From NCBI GenBank assembly GCA_018644745.1, contig JABGPX010001001.1, positions 1 to 11,888 on the forward strand: 11,888 bases of DNA, given 5' to 3'. Source of the DNA: Spirochaetales bacterium (GTDB taxonomy: Bacteria; Spirochaetota; Spirochaetia; ARS1246). Within the stretch, counting starts at the first letter, position 1, and each line of letters opens with the position of its first letter. A model generated the notes under the pieces. That model saw nothing but the letters and a program-made list of their open reading frames with translations, was not told the DNA's origin and searched no databases. Made by a program: the position numbers and the translations under genes. Positions 1-7,199 of this stretch are shown one piece after another.

Positions 1-817
1 AAATATACAGTTCCATAATCGGCGTAGCGCCAAGACCGCTGACAAGAACCGCAACTTCATCGCCCGCCGTAAAAGGCAGATCAGGCATCACAATATCCAT
101 GCACATTTCGGCCATCTCATCGGCGCTGGAAAGGTTTGCTACCCGAATTCCAGGCTCTCCGTGATGACCTATACCGACTTCCATCGTGCCTGGCTCGATC
201 GCAAAGTTTGGGTGGCCGACAGCAGGTATAGTGCATGGAGTGAGACCAATCCCGACACTCCTGGTATTGTCAATCGCTTTTTGGGCGGAAGCGACGACTT
301 CATCCAGTGATCCGCCCAGCGCGGCTCTGGCGCCCCCGGCTTTCCACATGAATATTTCCCCTGCCACGCCCCTTCTTTTTTCCCGCTCGTTCTTGGGCGC
401 TGAAGGCACATCGTCATTAGCCACTACCGTTTTCACTTGTATATCAAGATCGTCAGCCTCCTCAATAGCCATAGCCACGTTCATTTTGTCGCCTGCATAA
501 TTACCGTAAAGGCAGGCAATGCCTGCGCCGCCGTCTGCCTCTTTATATGCGTCGAGGAAAGCCATCGCTGTGGGAGATGAAAAAACTTCTCCCACCGCTA
601 CGGCATCTATCATGTTTTTCCCTATATATCCTGCGAATGCAGGTTTGTGCCCTGAACCACCACCGGTGACGATTCCCACACGGCCCTTTACCGGAGTTGA
701 ATTAGATTTTATAACGCGTGGGTTATTTGTGGCCGATAGAATATCAGTATGAGCTTTTACAAAACCTTTGAGATAATCATCAACTACATTGTCGGGATTG
801 TTTATGATTCTTTGCAT
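1..817 (-). CDS. dhaK: Dihydroxyacetone kinase subunit DhaK (3' end outside window)
   Basis: The reading frame enters from the left window edge and gives 272 residues from the ATG at 815-817; the last 60-80 residues of a usual DhaK (about 330-355) are missing. DhaK binds dihydroxyacetone through a covalent hemiaminal to a histidine; the phosphate comes from a DhaL partner or fused domain. Visible marks are the GGGSGH loop (residues 52-57), the GDKMN segment with the conserved Asp110, the RRGVAGE segment near 148-154, and GHHGEPG near 217-223, where His219 fits the substrate-binding histidine. A GAGG ribosome site (826-829) lies 8 bases before the ATG. It follows sufU on the same strand after 107 bases with no obvious terminator between, so read-through is possible, but its role is unrelated to iron-sulfur assembly. 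The cut end hides whether it is the PTS-dependent type or an ATP-dependent fusion. Confidence 0.93.
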   Translation of the reverse strand, partial: MQRIINNPDNVVDDYLKGFVKAHTDILSATNNPRVIKSNSTPVKGRVGIVTGGGSGHKPAFAGYIGKNMIDAVAVGEVFSSPTAMAFLDAYKEADGGAGIACLYGNYAGDKMNVAMAIEEADDLDIQVKTVVANDDVPSAPKNEREKRRGVAGEIFMWKAGGARAALGGSLDEVVASAQKAIDNTRSVGIGLTPCTIPAVGHPNFAIEPGTMEVGIGHHGEPGIRVANLSSADEMAEMCMDIVMPDLPFTAGDEVAVLVSGLGATPIMELYI

Positions 818-835
818 TGGGCTTACCTCGAATTA

Positions 836-893
836 GACAGCATTTGAAAGTAGAATAATAATAACAACTATATCTTACAGTCTCGATGCTGTC
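836..893. repeat. Spaced inverted repeat upstream of dhaK
   Basis: Two perfect 8-base arms, GACAGCAT at 836-843 and ATGCTGTC at 886-893, are separated by 42 bases rich in A and T, in the 107-base gap between sufU and dhaK. It could be a two-site operator or a long-loop hairpin in the leader. One such pair could arise by chance in a gap this size. No T-run follows, so it is not a typical terminator. Confidence 0.3.
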
Positions 894-924
894 CGCACCA
901 GCTTCGTTATGCGTTGAATACCAT

Positions 925-1350
925 TTATTGATCTGAAAGCGCAACTTCAAGAGCATGCCATGAGAGAGTCGCACACTTGATACGTAGAGGGAAGCTGATT
1001 ACGCCCTCGAGAGCAGCAAGTTCTCCCCAATCATGAAGCTTTTTTATCTCATCTTCTCCCCTCATGATTTTCTCGAAGGAGGAGATGATACCTTTGGCTT
1101 CACCCACCGTTTTTCCCGACAGCAAATCGGTCATCATTGAGGCGGAAGCCATGCTGATGGCGCATCCTTTTCCTTCGAATTGAACCTTGCTGACCATTCC
1201 ATCTTCCACAATTGCCTGTAGCTTCAGAGAATCGCCGCAAGATGGATTCTCATGAACATTCTCCTCAGATACATGGGAAAGATCAGCAGCGTTTCGCGGA
1301 TTTCTATAGTGATCGAGGATTATTTCCTGATATAAATCATCAAAGCCCAT
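925..1350 (-). CDS. sufU: SufU iron-sulfur assembly sulfur acceptor/scaffold
   Basis: The product is a 141-residue IscU-like cytosolic protein that accepts persulfide sulfur from SufS and passes it on to the SufBCD scaffold. The zinc/cluster ligands are visible: Cys38 and Asp40 in NPSCGDS, Cys63 in GKGCAIS, Cys126 in RIKCATLSW. The stretch of about 20 residues between Cys63 and Cys126, longer than in IscU, is the SufU hallmark; the HscA-binding LPPVK motif of IscU is absent. I chose the ATG at 1348-1350 because GGGAG (1361-1365) sits 10 bases upstream and homologues begin near this DLYxEIILDHYRNPRN segment. A TTG at 1372-1374 would add eight residues but lacks support. The start overlaps the end of sufS by 11 bases, so the pair is probably translationally coupled. 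It is the last gene of the SUF cluster; no sufE or A-type carrier gene is seen. Confidence 0.96.
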   Translation of the reverse strand: MGFDDLYQEIILDHYRNPRNAADLSHVSEENVHENPSCGDSLKLQAIVEDGMVSKVQFEGKGCAISMASASMMTDLLSGKTVGEAKGIISSFEKIMRGEDEIKKLHDWGELAALEGVISFPLRIKCATLSWHALEVALSDQ

Positions 1351-2557
1351 TTGTGAAAAACTCCCTGCACTCAATTAGCGCTTTTGCCAAACGATCGACA
1401 TCATCAGTTGTATTATACAGATATAAACTGGCTCTTGCCGTTGAGGGTATACCCAGCTTCCTCATGATCGGATGGGCGCAATGGTGCCCCGCCCGCACAG
1501 ACACGCCTCTGCTGTCAAGAAATTGAGCTACATCGTGAGCGTGCACCGTATCCAGATTAAAAGATATAACGCCGCCCCGGTGAGCCGCTTTGCCGTAGAT
1601 GGTAAGGCCGGTTACGCCGGCAAGCATATCAAGGGCATAGGCCGTAAGGGAGCTTTCCGCTTTCTGAATCTCATCCATGCCAATGCAGGTAAGATAATCG
1701 ACCGCCGCACCGAGGCCTACAGCACCGGCGATATTCGGCGTCCCGGCTTCGAACTTGTACGGAAGATCGTTCCACCTCGCATGATCGAGCCACACCGATG
1801 AGATCATCTCGCCTCCCCCCATGAACGGCTCAAGCTTGTCGAGAATTTCTTCTCTGCCATAGAGCACGCCTATTCCCGTGGGACCGCACATCTTATGCCC
1901 GGAAAAAGCATAAAAATCGCAGCCCAGGTTCTGCACGTCGACAGGTATGTGCGGAACGGCCTGCGCACCATCGACAAGTACGGGGATATCCAGGACTCGA
2001 GCCATTTTTACTATTGCTTTGATGTCATTAACGGTGCCGAAAACATTAGACATGTGAGTTACCGAGACCAGACCTACGTCTTTATTCAGTAATCCGCCGG
2101 CGGCTTCCATATCCAGTTCTCCGGCTTCATCGAAAGGAATAAAGCGCAGCTCCAGTTCCCGCTCTTTTGCGAGAAGCTGCCATGGGATGAGGTTGCTGTG
2201 ATGTTCCATTTCGGTGAGCAGCACCGCAGAGCCTTTTACCAAAGTCCGACCGATGGTCCAGGCAACGGTGTTTATTGATTGGGTGGTTCCGCCGGTGAAA
2301 ATGATCTCCTTTTCACTGCGAGCATTGATGAAGTTTCGAATTTTTGATCTGGCTCCTTCATATGCAGCGGTCGCTCTACCGGCAAGAGAGTACTGGGCAC
2401 GATGTACATTGGCGTTGTCTTCCCGATAGTATGCAGAAATAGCTTCAATAACCGCTCGAGGCTTCTGCGCCGTCGCAGCACTATCCAGGTATACATCCGC
2501 GGACATCCCAGCGTCGGTTTTGAACATCGGAAAATCTTTTTTCACATCTGTTTTCAA
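1340..2557 (-). CDS. sufS: Cysteine desulfurase SufS
   Basis: A 405-residue group II, PLP-dependent enzyme that converts L-cysteine to alanine and holds the sulfur as a persulfide for SufU. The PLP lysine is Lys222 in SGHKMCGPTG; the histidine stacking on PLP is in TEMEHHSN (residues 115-122); the conserved Asp lies in LVDGAQA (194-200); the persulfide cysteine is Cys360 in RAGHHCAHP, followed by the group II ending PSTARASLYLYN. Length is normal (about 405-415). The likely start is a TTG at 2555-2557, whose last two bases serve as the first two of the ferredoxin gene's TGA, with GAGGG (2564-2568) 6 bases upstream. An ATG at codon 11 is possible but has no ribosome site. Pairing with SufU rather than SufE matches the B. 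subtilis type of system. Confidence 0.97.
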   Translation of the reverse strand: MKTDVKKDFPMFKTDAGMSADVYLDSAATAQKPRAVIEAISAYYREDNANVHRAQYSLAGRATAAYEGARSKIRNFINARSEKEIIFTGGTTQSINTVAWTIGRTLVKGSAVLLTEMEHHSNLIPWQLLAKERELELRFIPFDEAGELDMEAAGGLLNKDVGLVSVTHMSNVFGTVNDIKAIVKMARVLDIPVLVDGAQAVPHIPVDVQNLGCDFYAFSGHKMCGPTGIGVLYGREEILDKLEPFMGGGEMISSVWLDHARWNDLPYKFEAGTPNIAGAVGLGAAVDYLTCIGMDEIQKAESSLTAYALDMLAGVTGLTIYGKAAHRGGVISFNLDTVHAHDVAQFLDSRGVSVRAGHHCAHPIMRKLGIPSTARASLYLYNTTDDVDRLAKALIECREFFTNGL

Positions 2558-2868
2558 ATTTCGCCCTCGATATCAATAAAAATCTCGCCGTTCTCAACTT
2601 TCACAGGAAACGGATCAACTGGTTTAATCGCAGGAAAGCTTTTCACTTCACCGGTTTTTATGTCGAAGCGCGACCCGTGTTTCACGCAGTAAACATCTCC
2701 ATCCCAGATTTCTCCTTCCGAAAGTTCGGAGTATTCATGAGAGCAGACATCGTCCAGTGCGTATATTCCATCTTCTAGCCGAAACAGTGCATATGCTAAT
2801 CCATCAATTTCCACTCTCAAGCGGTTGACGAGTTCCGATTCCGACGCTGCCATTCTCCAATCAGCCAC
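2554..2868 (-). CDS. Rieske-type [2Fe-2S] ferredoxin in the SUF operon
   Basis: A 104-residue single-domain soluble protein with both halves of the Rieske motif: Cys42-x-His44 (VCSHEYSEL) and Cys61-x2-His64 (YCVKHGSRFD), followed by the usual TGEV turn. It has no signal peptide or membrane anchor, unlike bc1 Rieske subunits, and resembles ferredoxins of aromatic dioxygenases (BphF/HcaC type). It starts at a GTG (2866-2868), one base after the sufD stop, with GGAG (2877-2880) inside the end of sufD. Lying between sufD and sufS with coupled starts, it is clearly part of the operon. Rieske genes inside suf operons are known, for example in Streptomyces, but no role is settled; electron supply for reduction of sulfur or iron during assembly is my inference. 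No dioxygenase genes are nearby, so a catabolic job is unlikely. Confidence 0.93.
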   Translation of the reverse strand: MADWRMAASESELVNRLRVEIDGLAYALFRLEDGIYALDDVCSHEYSELSEGEIWDGDVYCVKHGSRFDIKTGEVKSFPAIKPVDPFPVKVENGEIFIDIEGEI

Positions 2869-2869
2869 C

Positions 2870-4207
2870 TTATCTACTCCAATTATCCGTTCTATTTACG
2901 CAGCTAATAATATTGTCTCTCACCGTTTCTCTCGCAATTTCCGGCATCCGGCCGATGACATCCTCGAAGTATCCGAGTATAAGCTCTCTCCTCGCGTCCT
3001 CCCGGGGTATTCCCCGACTCATGAGATAAAAGAGCTGCTCTTCATCAATTTTACCGGAGGTGGAACCATGGCTGCATTTTACATCGTTTGTCCGGATTTC
3101 AAGACAGGGAATAGAATCCGCTTTGGCTCCATTCTCAAGGATAAGGTTATTATTAGTAAGATATGCATCGGTTCCGGAAGCATTTTTTTCCACATCTATG
3201 AGCCCTTGATACACGCTTCTACCCGCTTCTGCCACCGCCCCTTTATAGAGAGCCGTGCTTTCGCAGTGTTGATCCCGATGATACTGTACCGTTCTCAAAT
3301 CCATGTGCTGATCTGATCCGGTATAATATAATCCATTCAGCCGCGCGTCGGCGCCGGGACCATTTAGGTACACCTCACTGCGGGTTTTCACCATACCTCC
3401 GCCTGTGGAAGCCTCATTAATTTCAATAACCGTATCCCGTCCCGCACGGAAAGTAGAGTTTTGAACAAATATCGAATCGAGAGACACATGCTGGTTAGTC
3501 GTGAAGGAAAGGCGTGCTCCGTCATCAATTAAGGCGGTAACACCGGCATTCCACAGTACTTTCTTACTGTTTGTACCAGCAAAGCGCTGTACTACCGTTG
3601 CATGAGACCCCTTGCCCAGGATAACCAGGGTTTGTGTGTTGACGAGTCTTCCATCCACAGGATCTGTGTACTCTAGTAGCACCGGATCCTCCAATTGGAT
3701 TCCATCCGGAACATAGAGAACTGCACCATGAGACCAGGTGCTCATATTCCATGCCATAAATCGGTTATCTATGGTGTCCGCGGCAGCTTCCATAGCAACT
3801 TTAATAATTCCATATTTTTCATTTGCTTCATCGTCAGCTAAACTGCCGACGAAGGGAAGCGGCAGTAAAAAGGCGCCTTTACCGACCTCCTTCTTTAGTC
3901 CTGTAAATGACGCAAGCGTGTCAGCGGTGAAGCGAATCCCTGATATTTCCTCTTCGCCATCAACGATCTGCACCGAATTCGGAGTATCTTTCAGGGTATA
4001 TGAATCAAAAGCAATCTTTTTTAATGAAGTACGCCGCCATTCCTCTTCATCACCTTTAGGCCATTCTAGTTTGTTGAAGGAATCCAATGCATTGAGGCGG
4101 ATACTCGTAAGCCAATTCGGCTCATGCGCTGCTGTTGAAAATTCCTCAACAAATTCTTTGTCCAGCGCGAGGGCCTGTTTTGTCGATGTATTTTCTTGTG
4201 ATACCAT
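2870..4207 (-). CDS. sufD: SufD, Fe-S scaffold complex subunit
   Basis: A 445-residue SufB/SufD-family beta-helix protein that pairs with SufB and, with a SufC dimer, forms the SufBC2D scaffold. The N-terminal helical part carries the WLTSIRLNALDSFNKLEWP segment (residues 32-50); the beta-helix core runs about 150-390; and the C-terminal block has CSHG (378-381), where His380 matches the essential SufD histidine of E. coli, then [13 protein letters not shown] (388-400), which contacts SufC. It lacks SufB's cysteine pair and is shorter than SufB, which separates the two paralogues. The ATG (4205-4207) comes two bases after the sufB stop; the ribosome site is weak (AGG-type, within the end of sufB), so translation probably depends on coupling to sufB. 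Confidence 0.96.
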   Translation of the reverse strand: MVSQENTSTKQALALDKEFVEEFSTAAHEPNWLTSIRLNALDSFNKLEWPKGDEEEWRRTSLKKIAFDSYTLKDTPNSVQIVDGEEEISGIRFTADTLASFTGLKKEVGKGAFLLPLPFVGSLADDEANEKYGIIKVAMEAAADTIDNRFMAWNMSTWSHGAVLYVPDGIQLEDPVLLEYTDPVDGRLVNTQTLVILGKGSHATVVQRFAGTNSKKVLWNAGVTALIDDGARLSFTTNQHVSLDSIFVQNSTFRAGRDTVIEINEASTGGGMVKTRSEVYLNGPGADARLNGLYYTGSDQHMDLRTVQYHRDQHCESTALYKGAVAEAGRSVYQGLIDVEKNASGTDAYLTNNNLILENGAKADSIPCLEIRTNDVKCSHGSTSGKIDEEQLFYLMSRGIPREDARRELILGYFEDVIGRMPEIARETVRDNIISCVNRTDNWSR

Positions 4208-4209
4208 GA

Positions 4210-5610
4210 TTAGCCTACCGATCCTTCCATTTCCATTTCTATAAGCCGATTCAGCTCCACCGCGTATTCCATCGGCAGCTGCTTGACCAAGGGATCAAGA
4301 AAGCCGTTGACAATCATTTTTGAGGCTTCCTCTTCATCCATGCCTCTGGTCATGAGATAGAATAGCTGCTCTTCGCTAATGCGGCTGACCCGTGCTTCGT
4401 GTTCCATAGAAACATCGTCCGAATTAATTTCCATATACGGATATGTATTGCTTTGAGAATCCTCATCAATGATAAGTGCATCGCACACAACTCGAGATTT
4501 TATATTTTCCAGACCTTCTTCTACTTTTATAAGGCCGCGATAGCTGGATATCCCGCCGTCCTTACTGATAGATTTCGATGTGACCACTGAGCTTGTATTG
4601 TCTGCGGCATGTATGATTTTTCCACCGGTATCCTGTTCCTGACCATCTCCTGCAAACGCTATGGAAAGTACTTCACCATGGGCGCCCTCTCCCATGAGGT
4701 ATATCGAAGGATATTTCATAGTGCGTTTACTTCCGATATTGCCGTCTACCCACTCAACCGTAGCATTTTCATGGGCGACAGCCCGCTTTGTAACAAGATT
4801 ATACACATCACCGGACCAATTCTGAATGGTTGAGTATCTTACCCTTGCACCAGGCATCGCGATTATCTCAACTACAGCGCTGTGAAGCGAGTCGGTTGTA
4901 TATACCGGCGCAGTACATCCCTCGATATAATGAACAAAGCTATCCTCTTCGGCGATTATGAGAGTCCGCTCGAATTGTCCAAAGTTTTCGGAGTTAATTC
5001 TAAAATATGCCTGAAGAGGAATATCAACTTTCACTCCCTTCGGGACATAAACAAAACTGCCTCCAGACCACGCGGCGCTGTTCAGCGCGGCGAATTTGTT
5101 ATCCGAGAACGGAATGACTGTACCGAAATACTTCCGAACGATGTCAGGGTGCTCTCGGACAGCGGTTTCCGGATCCGTAAAAATCACGCCCTGATCTTCA
5201 AGGTTTTTTTGTAAACTATGATAAACGACTTCCGAATCATATTGAGCACCAACTCCCGCAAGGAACTTCCTTTCCGCCTCGGGAATACCAATCCGTTCGA
5301 AAGTCTCTTTTATATCATCCGGGACGTCGTCCCAATTTCGCTGCTGTTCATCCACAGGTTTTGCATAGTAATAAATTTCATCAAAATCAATTTTACCCAG
5401 ATCGGCACCCCAATTTGGCATTTCCTTCTGGTAAAATGCCTTTAGCGCGCGTAATCTGAAATTCAGCATCCATTCAGGTTCATCTTTTCGTGCTGAAATC
5501 GCTTTGATAATATCTTCATCGAGTCCCTTTCTTGTTTTGAAAACTGATTGATCCGGGAAATTAAATCCGTACTTATAATCGTCTATATCAACCGCTGATT
5601 GCGTACTCAT
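4210..5610 (-). CDS. sufB: SufB, Fe-S scaffold complex subunit
   Basis: A 466-residue core scaffold subunit on which clusters are built. Key residues are visible: Cys232 in YIEGCTAP, Cys376 in SRVVCDAL, and His404-Glu405 in SMEHEA; these correspond to the E. coli residues Cys254, Cys405, His433 and Glu434 used in sulfur transfer and cluster binding. The typical [16 protein letters not shown] (176-190) and [12 protein letters not shown] (412-423) blocks are present. The open frame reaches 5706, but the ATG at 5608-5610 is the start: AAGGAGG (5617-5623) lies 6 bases upstream, and homologues begin here. The start lies 23 bases inside the end of sufC. Length fits the family (about 465-495). Confidence 0.98.
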   Translation of the reverse strand: MSTQSAVDIDDYKYGFNFPDQSVFKTRKGLDEDIIKAISARKDEPEWMLNFRLRALKAFYQKEMPNWGADLGKIDFDEIYYYAKPVDEQQRNWDDVPDDIKETFERIGIPEAERKFLAGVGAQYDSEVVYHSLQKNLEDQGVIFTDPETAVREHPDIVRKYFGTVIPFSDNKFAALNSAAWSGGSFVYVPKGVKVDIPLQAYFRINSENFGQFERTLIIAEEDSFVHYIEGCTAPVYTTDSLHSAVVEIIAMPGARVRYSTIQNWSGDVYNLVTKRAVAHENATVEWVDGNIGSKRTMKYPSIYLMGEGAHGEVLSIAFAGDGQEQDTGGKIIHAADNTSSVVTSKSISKDGGISSYRGLIKVEEGLENIKSRVVCDALIIDEDSQSNTYPYMEINSDDVSMEHEARVSRISEEQLFYLMTRGMDEEEASKMIVNGFLDPLVKQLPMEYAVELNRLIEMEMEGSVG

Positions 5611-6352
5611 GATTGTCCTCCTTAATCCAGTCGTACCCTTTTGCTTCCAATTCCTCCACAAGCTCGGGTCCGCCGGAGGTGACGATTTTCCCTTGATACA
5701 GCACATGCACTTTGTTCGGTTTTATGTAATTCAGAATTCTCTGGTAATGAGTGATAATAAGCGCGCCGAAATTCTCATTCTTGAGACGATTTACTCCTCT
5801 TGAAACAATCTGCAGAGCGTCAATATCGAGTCCGGAATCGGTTTCATCCATGATGGAGAAATGCGGCTTCAACATGAGCATCTGGAGAATTTCCATTCTC
5901 TTTTTCTCACCTCCGCTAAAACCGTCGTTAAGGTACCTATTGATAAATTGCTGATCGATCTCGAGAAACGCCATGTTTTCACGCAGATCTGCAAGATATG
6001 CAGAAATGTCCATTTTCCCATTTTTTTGATAAAGCGGTTCGGTGGCTCTTTTAAGAAACTTACCAATGGTTATTCCACCGACCTCAACCGGATACTGAAA
6101 GGCCAGGAAAAGGCCTTTTCGTGCCCGTTCATGAGTTGGTACATCAAGAACTTCAATCCCATCGAGGAGGATACTGCCTCCGTCAACCGTATATTTCGGA
6201 TGACCCAGCATTACGTTGGCTAAAGTGCTCTTTCCGGAACCGTTTGGGCCCATAAGAGCATGTATCTCGCCAGTTTCCAGGGTAAGGTTTATTCCTTTCA
6301 GAATTTCCTTTCCTTCAACCGACGCGCGGAGATCTTTTATTTCGAGTGTCAT
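5588..6352 (-). CDS. sufC: SufC, Fe-S assembly ABC ATPase
   Basis: A 254-residue cytosolic ABC-type ATPase that drives shape changes in the SufB-SufD dimer. In order: Walker [10 protein letters not shown] (35-43, Lys41), Q-loop Gln86 in AFQYP, signature FSGGEKKR (145-152), Walker B with the SufC-specific DETDSGLD (169-176, catalytic Glu170), and H-loop His202 in ITHYQR. No membrane permease is encoded nearby, as expected of SufC. AGGAGG (6361-6366) precedes the ATG by 8 bases, and the sufT stop is 16 bases upstream. Here sufC comes before sufB; many Gram-positive and archaeal clusters share that order, while E. coli has BCD. Confidence 0.98.
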   Translation of the reverse strand: MTLEIKDLRASVEGKEILKGINLTLETGEIHALMGPNGSGKSTLANVMLGHPKYTVDGGSILLDGIEVLDVPTHERARKGLFLAFQYPVEVGGITIGKFLKRATEPLYQKNGKMDISAYLADLRENMAFLEIDQQFINRYLNDGFSGGEKKRMEILQMLMLKPHFSIMDETDSGLDIDALQIVSRGVNRLKNENFGALIITHYQRILNYIKPNKVHVLYQGKIVTSGGPELVEELEAKGYDWIKEDNHEYAISG

Positions 6353-6368
6353 GGCTTGCTCCTCCTAT

Positions 6369-6668
6369 CTATATCGGGTAGCCAAGGCTGATTTTTGCTT
6401 CATCGCTCATATATTCGGGACCCCATACAGGTTCCCAAACCAGTTTCGGCTTTATTGGTAATTCGGTAACTATTTCAACATTCATGTGTATATCCCGTTC
6501 GATTTGTTCGCTTAAAGGACATCCAGGTGAAGTAAGGGTATAGTCGATCTCCACGGCATCCTCATGTACTTCCACGCGATATACAAGTCCAAGATCTACA
6601 ATGCTCATAAAGAGCTCCGGATCTTCAACATTTTTTAATGCATCGAGTATCTCGCCTCTCGTCGGCAT
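6369..6668 (-). CDS. sufT: SufT, MIP18/DUF59-family Fe-S maturation factor
   Basis: A 99-residue single DUF59 (MIP18) domain. Marks are DPELFMSIVDLGLVY (residues 16-30), the TSPGCPL loop with the conserved Cys50, and the C-terminal WEPVWGPEYMSDEAK (78-92) shared by PaaD/SufT proteins. Homologues in suf operons help load clusters onto target proteins under high demand. The open frame extends upstream to 6722 through the end of the regulator gene, but the ATG at 6666-6668 is strongly favoured: AAGGAGG (6675-6681) lies 6 bases upstream, and the domain starts directly after. One base separates it from the regulator stop. It has no ATPase domain, so it is not the Mrp/ApbC fusion type. Its place directly after the regulator, ahead of sufC, differs from the end-of-operon position in Actinobacteria. 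Confidence 0.94.
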   Translation of the reverse strand: MPTRGEILDALKNVEDPELFMSIVDLGLVYRVEVHEDAVEIDYTLTSPGCPLSEQIERDIHMNVEIVTELPIKPKLVWEPVWGPEYMSDEAKISLGYPI

Positions 6669-6669
6669 A

Positions 6670-7101
6670 CTAGGCCTCCTTTGCGGTCGGTTCATTAATC
6701 TGCTTTTCATCCATCGAAACAAACTCCGCGAGTGTCATTCGGGTTATTAAGTTGTCCCACATCGACTGCACCTTCAGCACGCCGGGGCGTATGGTGCAAT
6801 CGCCCTCTCTCCCACAATCGCCTTCATCGAGACACGGCGCTACGTGTTCCTCTCCATGTACAGCATCCATAATCTCAGATAAGGATACTTCCTCAGGATC
6901 AACCGCCAGACGATAGCCGCCTTTGGGGCCTTGTATAGACTCGAGGAATTGTGCGCTTGAAAGCCGCTGAAGGATTTTGCACAGAAGCCCGTAAGGAACG
7001 TTATTTGAACCGGATAATTCACGAGCTGAATAAAGACGCCTTTCCTTTATCATAACTGAAAGAGAAATCAGCGCATATTCAACGTCTCTGTGAAACCGCA
7101 T
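6670..7101 (-). CDS. Rrf2-family Fe-S sensing transcriptional regulator
   Basis: A 143-residue Rrf2 protein with an N-terminal winged helix (residues 1-67; helix-turn-helix near 25-48 and the wing GPKGGYRLA at 58-66), a dimer helix, and three cysteines spaced C-x5-C-x5-C (Cys90, Cys96, Cys102), the same spacing as E. coli IscR Cys92/98/104. The fourth IscR ligand, His107, is an arginine here (Arg105). Glu8 sits where RsrR uses Glu8 and NsrR uses Asp8 as a non-cysteine ligand, so a [2Fe-2S] or [4Fe-4S] cluster held by three Cys and Glu8 is plausible. The ATG has AGGAG 5 bases upstream. As first gene of the SUF operon, with a dyad overlapping its own promoter, it most likely represses the operon when clusters are plentiful. 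It could equally be an NsrR-like nitric oxide sensor, though its place argues for a SUF role. Confidence 0.95.
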   Translation of the reverse strand: MRFHRDVEYALISLSVMIKERRLYSARELSGSNNVPYGLLCKILQRLSSAQFLESIQGPKGGYRLAVDPEEVSLSEIMDAVHGEEHVAPCLDEGDCGREGDCTIRPGVLKVQSMWDNLITRMTLAEFVSMDEKQINEPTAKEA

Positions 7102-7110
7102 TGCCGCTCC

Positions 7111-7137
7111 TATATAGGACCTTTTTAGTCTTATTTA
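7111..7137. promoter_or_regulatory. Probable Rrf2 operator overlapping the suf start site
   Basis: A 27-base imperfect dyad centred on 7124. Read on the minus strand, its core GACTAAAAAGGTC (7118-7130) resembles the GACT-N5-AGTC core of E. coli IscR type 1 sites, with A/T-rich flanks (TAAATA on one side, TATATA on the other). Eight of ten paired outer positions match. It covers the predicted start of transcription, just past the -10 box, where bound protein would block initiation. It is the only such dyad seen in the divergent gap. Binding is inferred, not shown. Confidence 0.5.
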
Positions 7138-7165
7138 ATCTACACATGCAATCCCGAAGGGTCAA
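7137..7165 (-). promoter_or_regulatory. Sigma-70 promoter of the suf operon
   Basis: On the minus strand, TTGACC (7160-7165, 5 of 6 consensus bases) is followed after 17 bases by TAGATT (7137-7142, 4 of 6). Transcription would start near 7130, leaving a leader of about 29 bases before the regulator ATG. Spacing and position are ideal, and a dyad overlaps the downstream edge. Confidence 0.6.
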
Positions 7166-7199
7166 CATGAATAATGAGGAATTTGTTATACTCTTTCCT

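Noticed and set aside
1351..1374. TTG start for sufU at 1374
   Set aside because: It has no ribosome site and adds residues absent from the family; the ATG at 1350 has GGGAG upstream.
2825..3316. A 163-codon plus-strand frame opposite sufD
   Set aside because: Its product has no recognisable domain and lies wholly antisense to strongly conserved sufD/ferredoxin coding sequence.
5611..5706. Extended sufB start at 5706 giving 32 extra residues
   Set aside because: The extra stretch is the end of sufC read in another frame; the ATG at 5610 has AAGGAGG at ideal distance and matches the family start.
6669..6722. Extended sufT start at 6722
   Set aside because: It overlaps the regulator gene and adds a basic, unrelated stretch; the ATG at 6668 has AAGGAGG six bases upstream.
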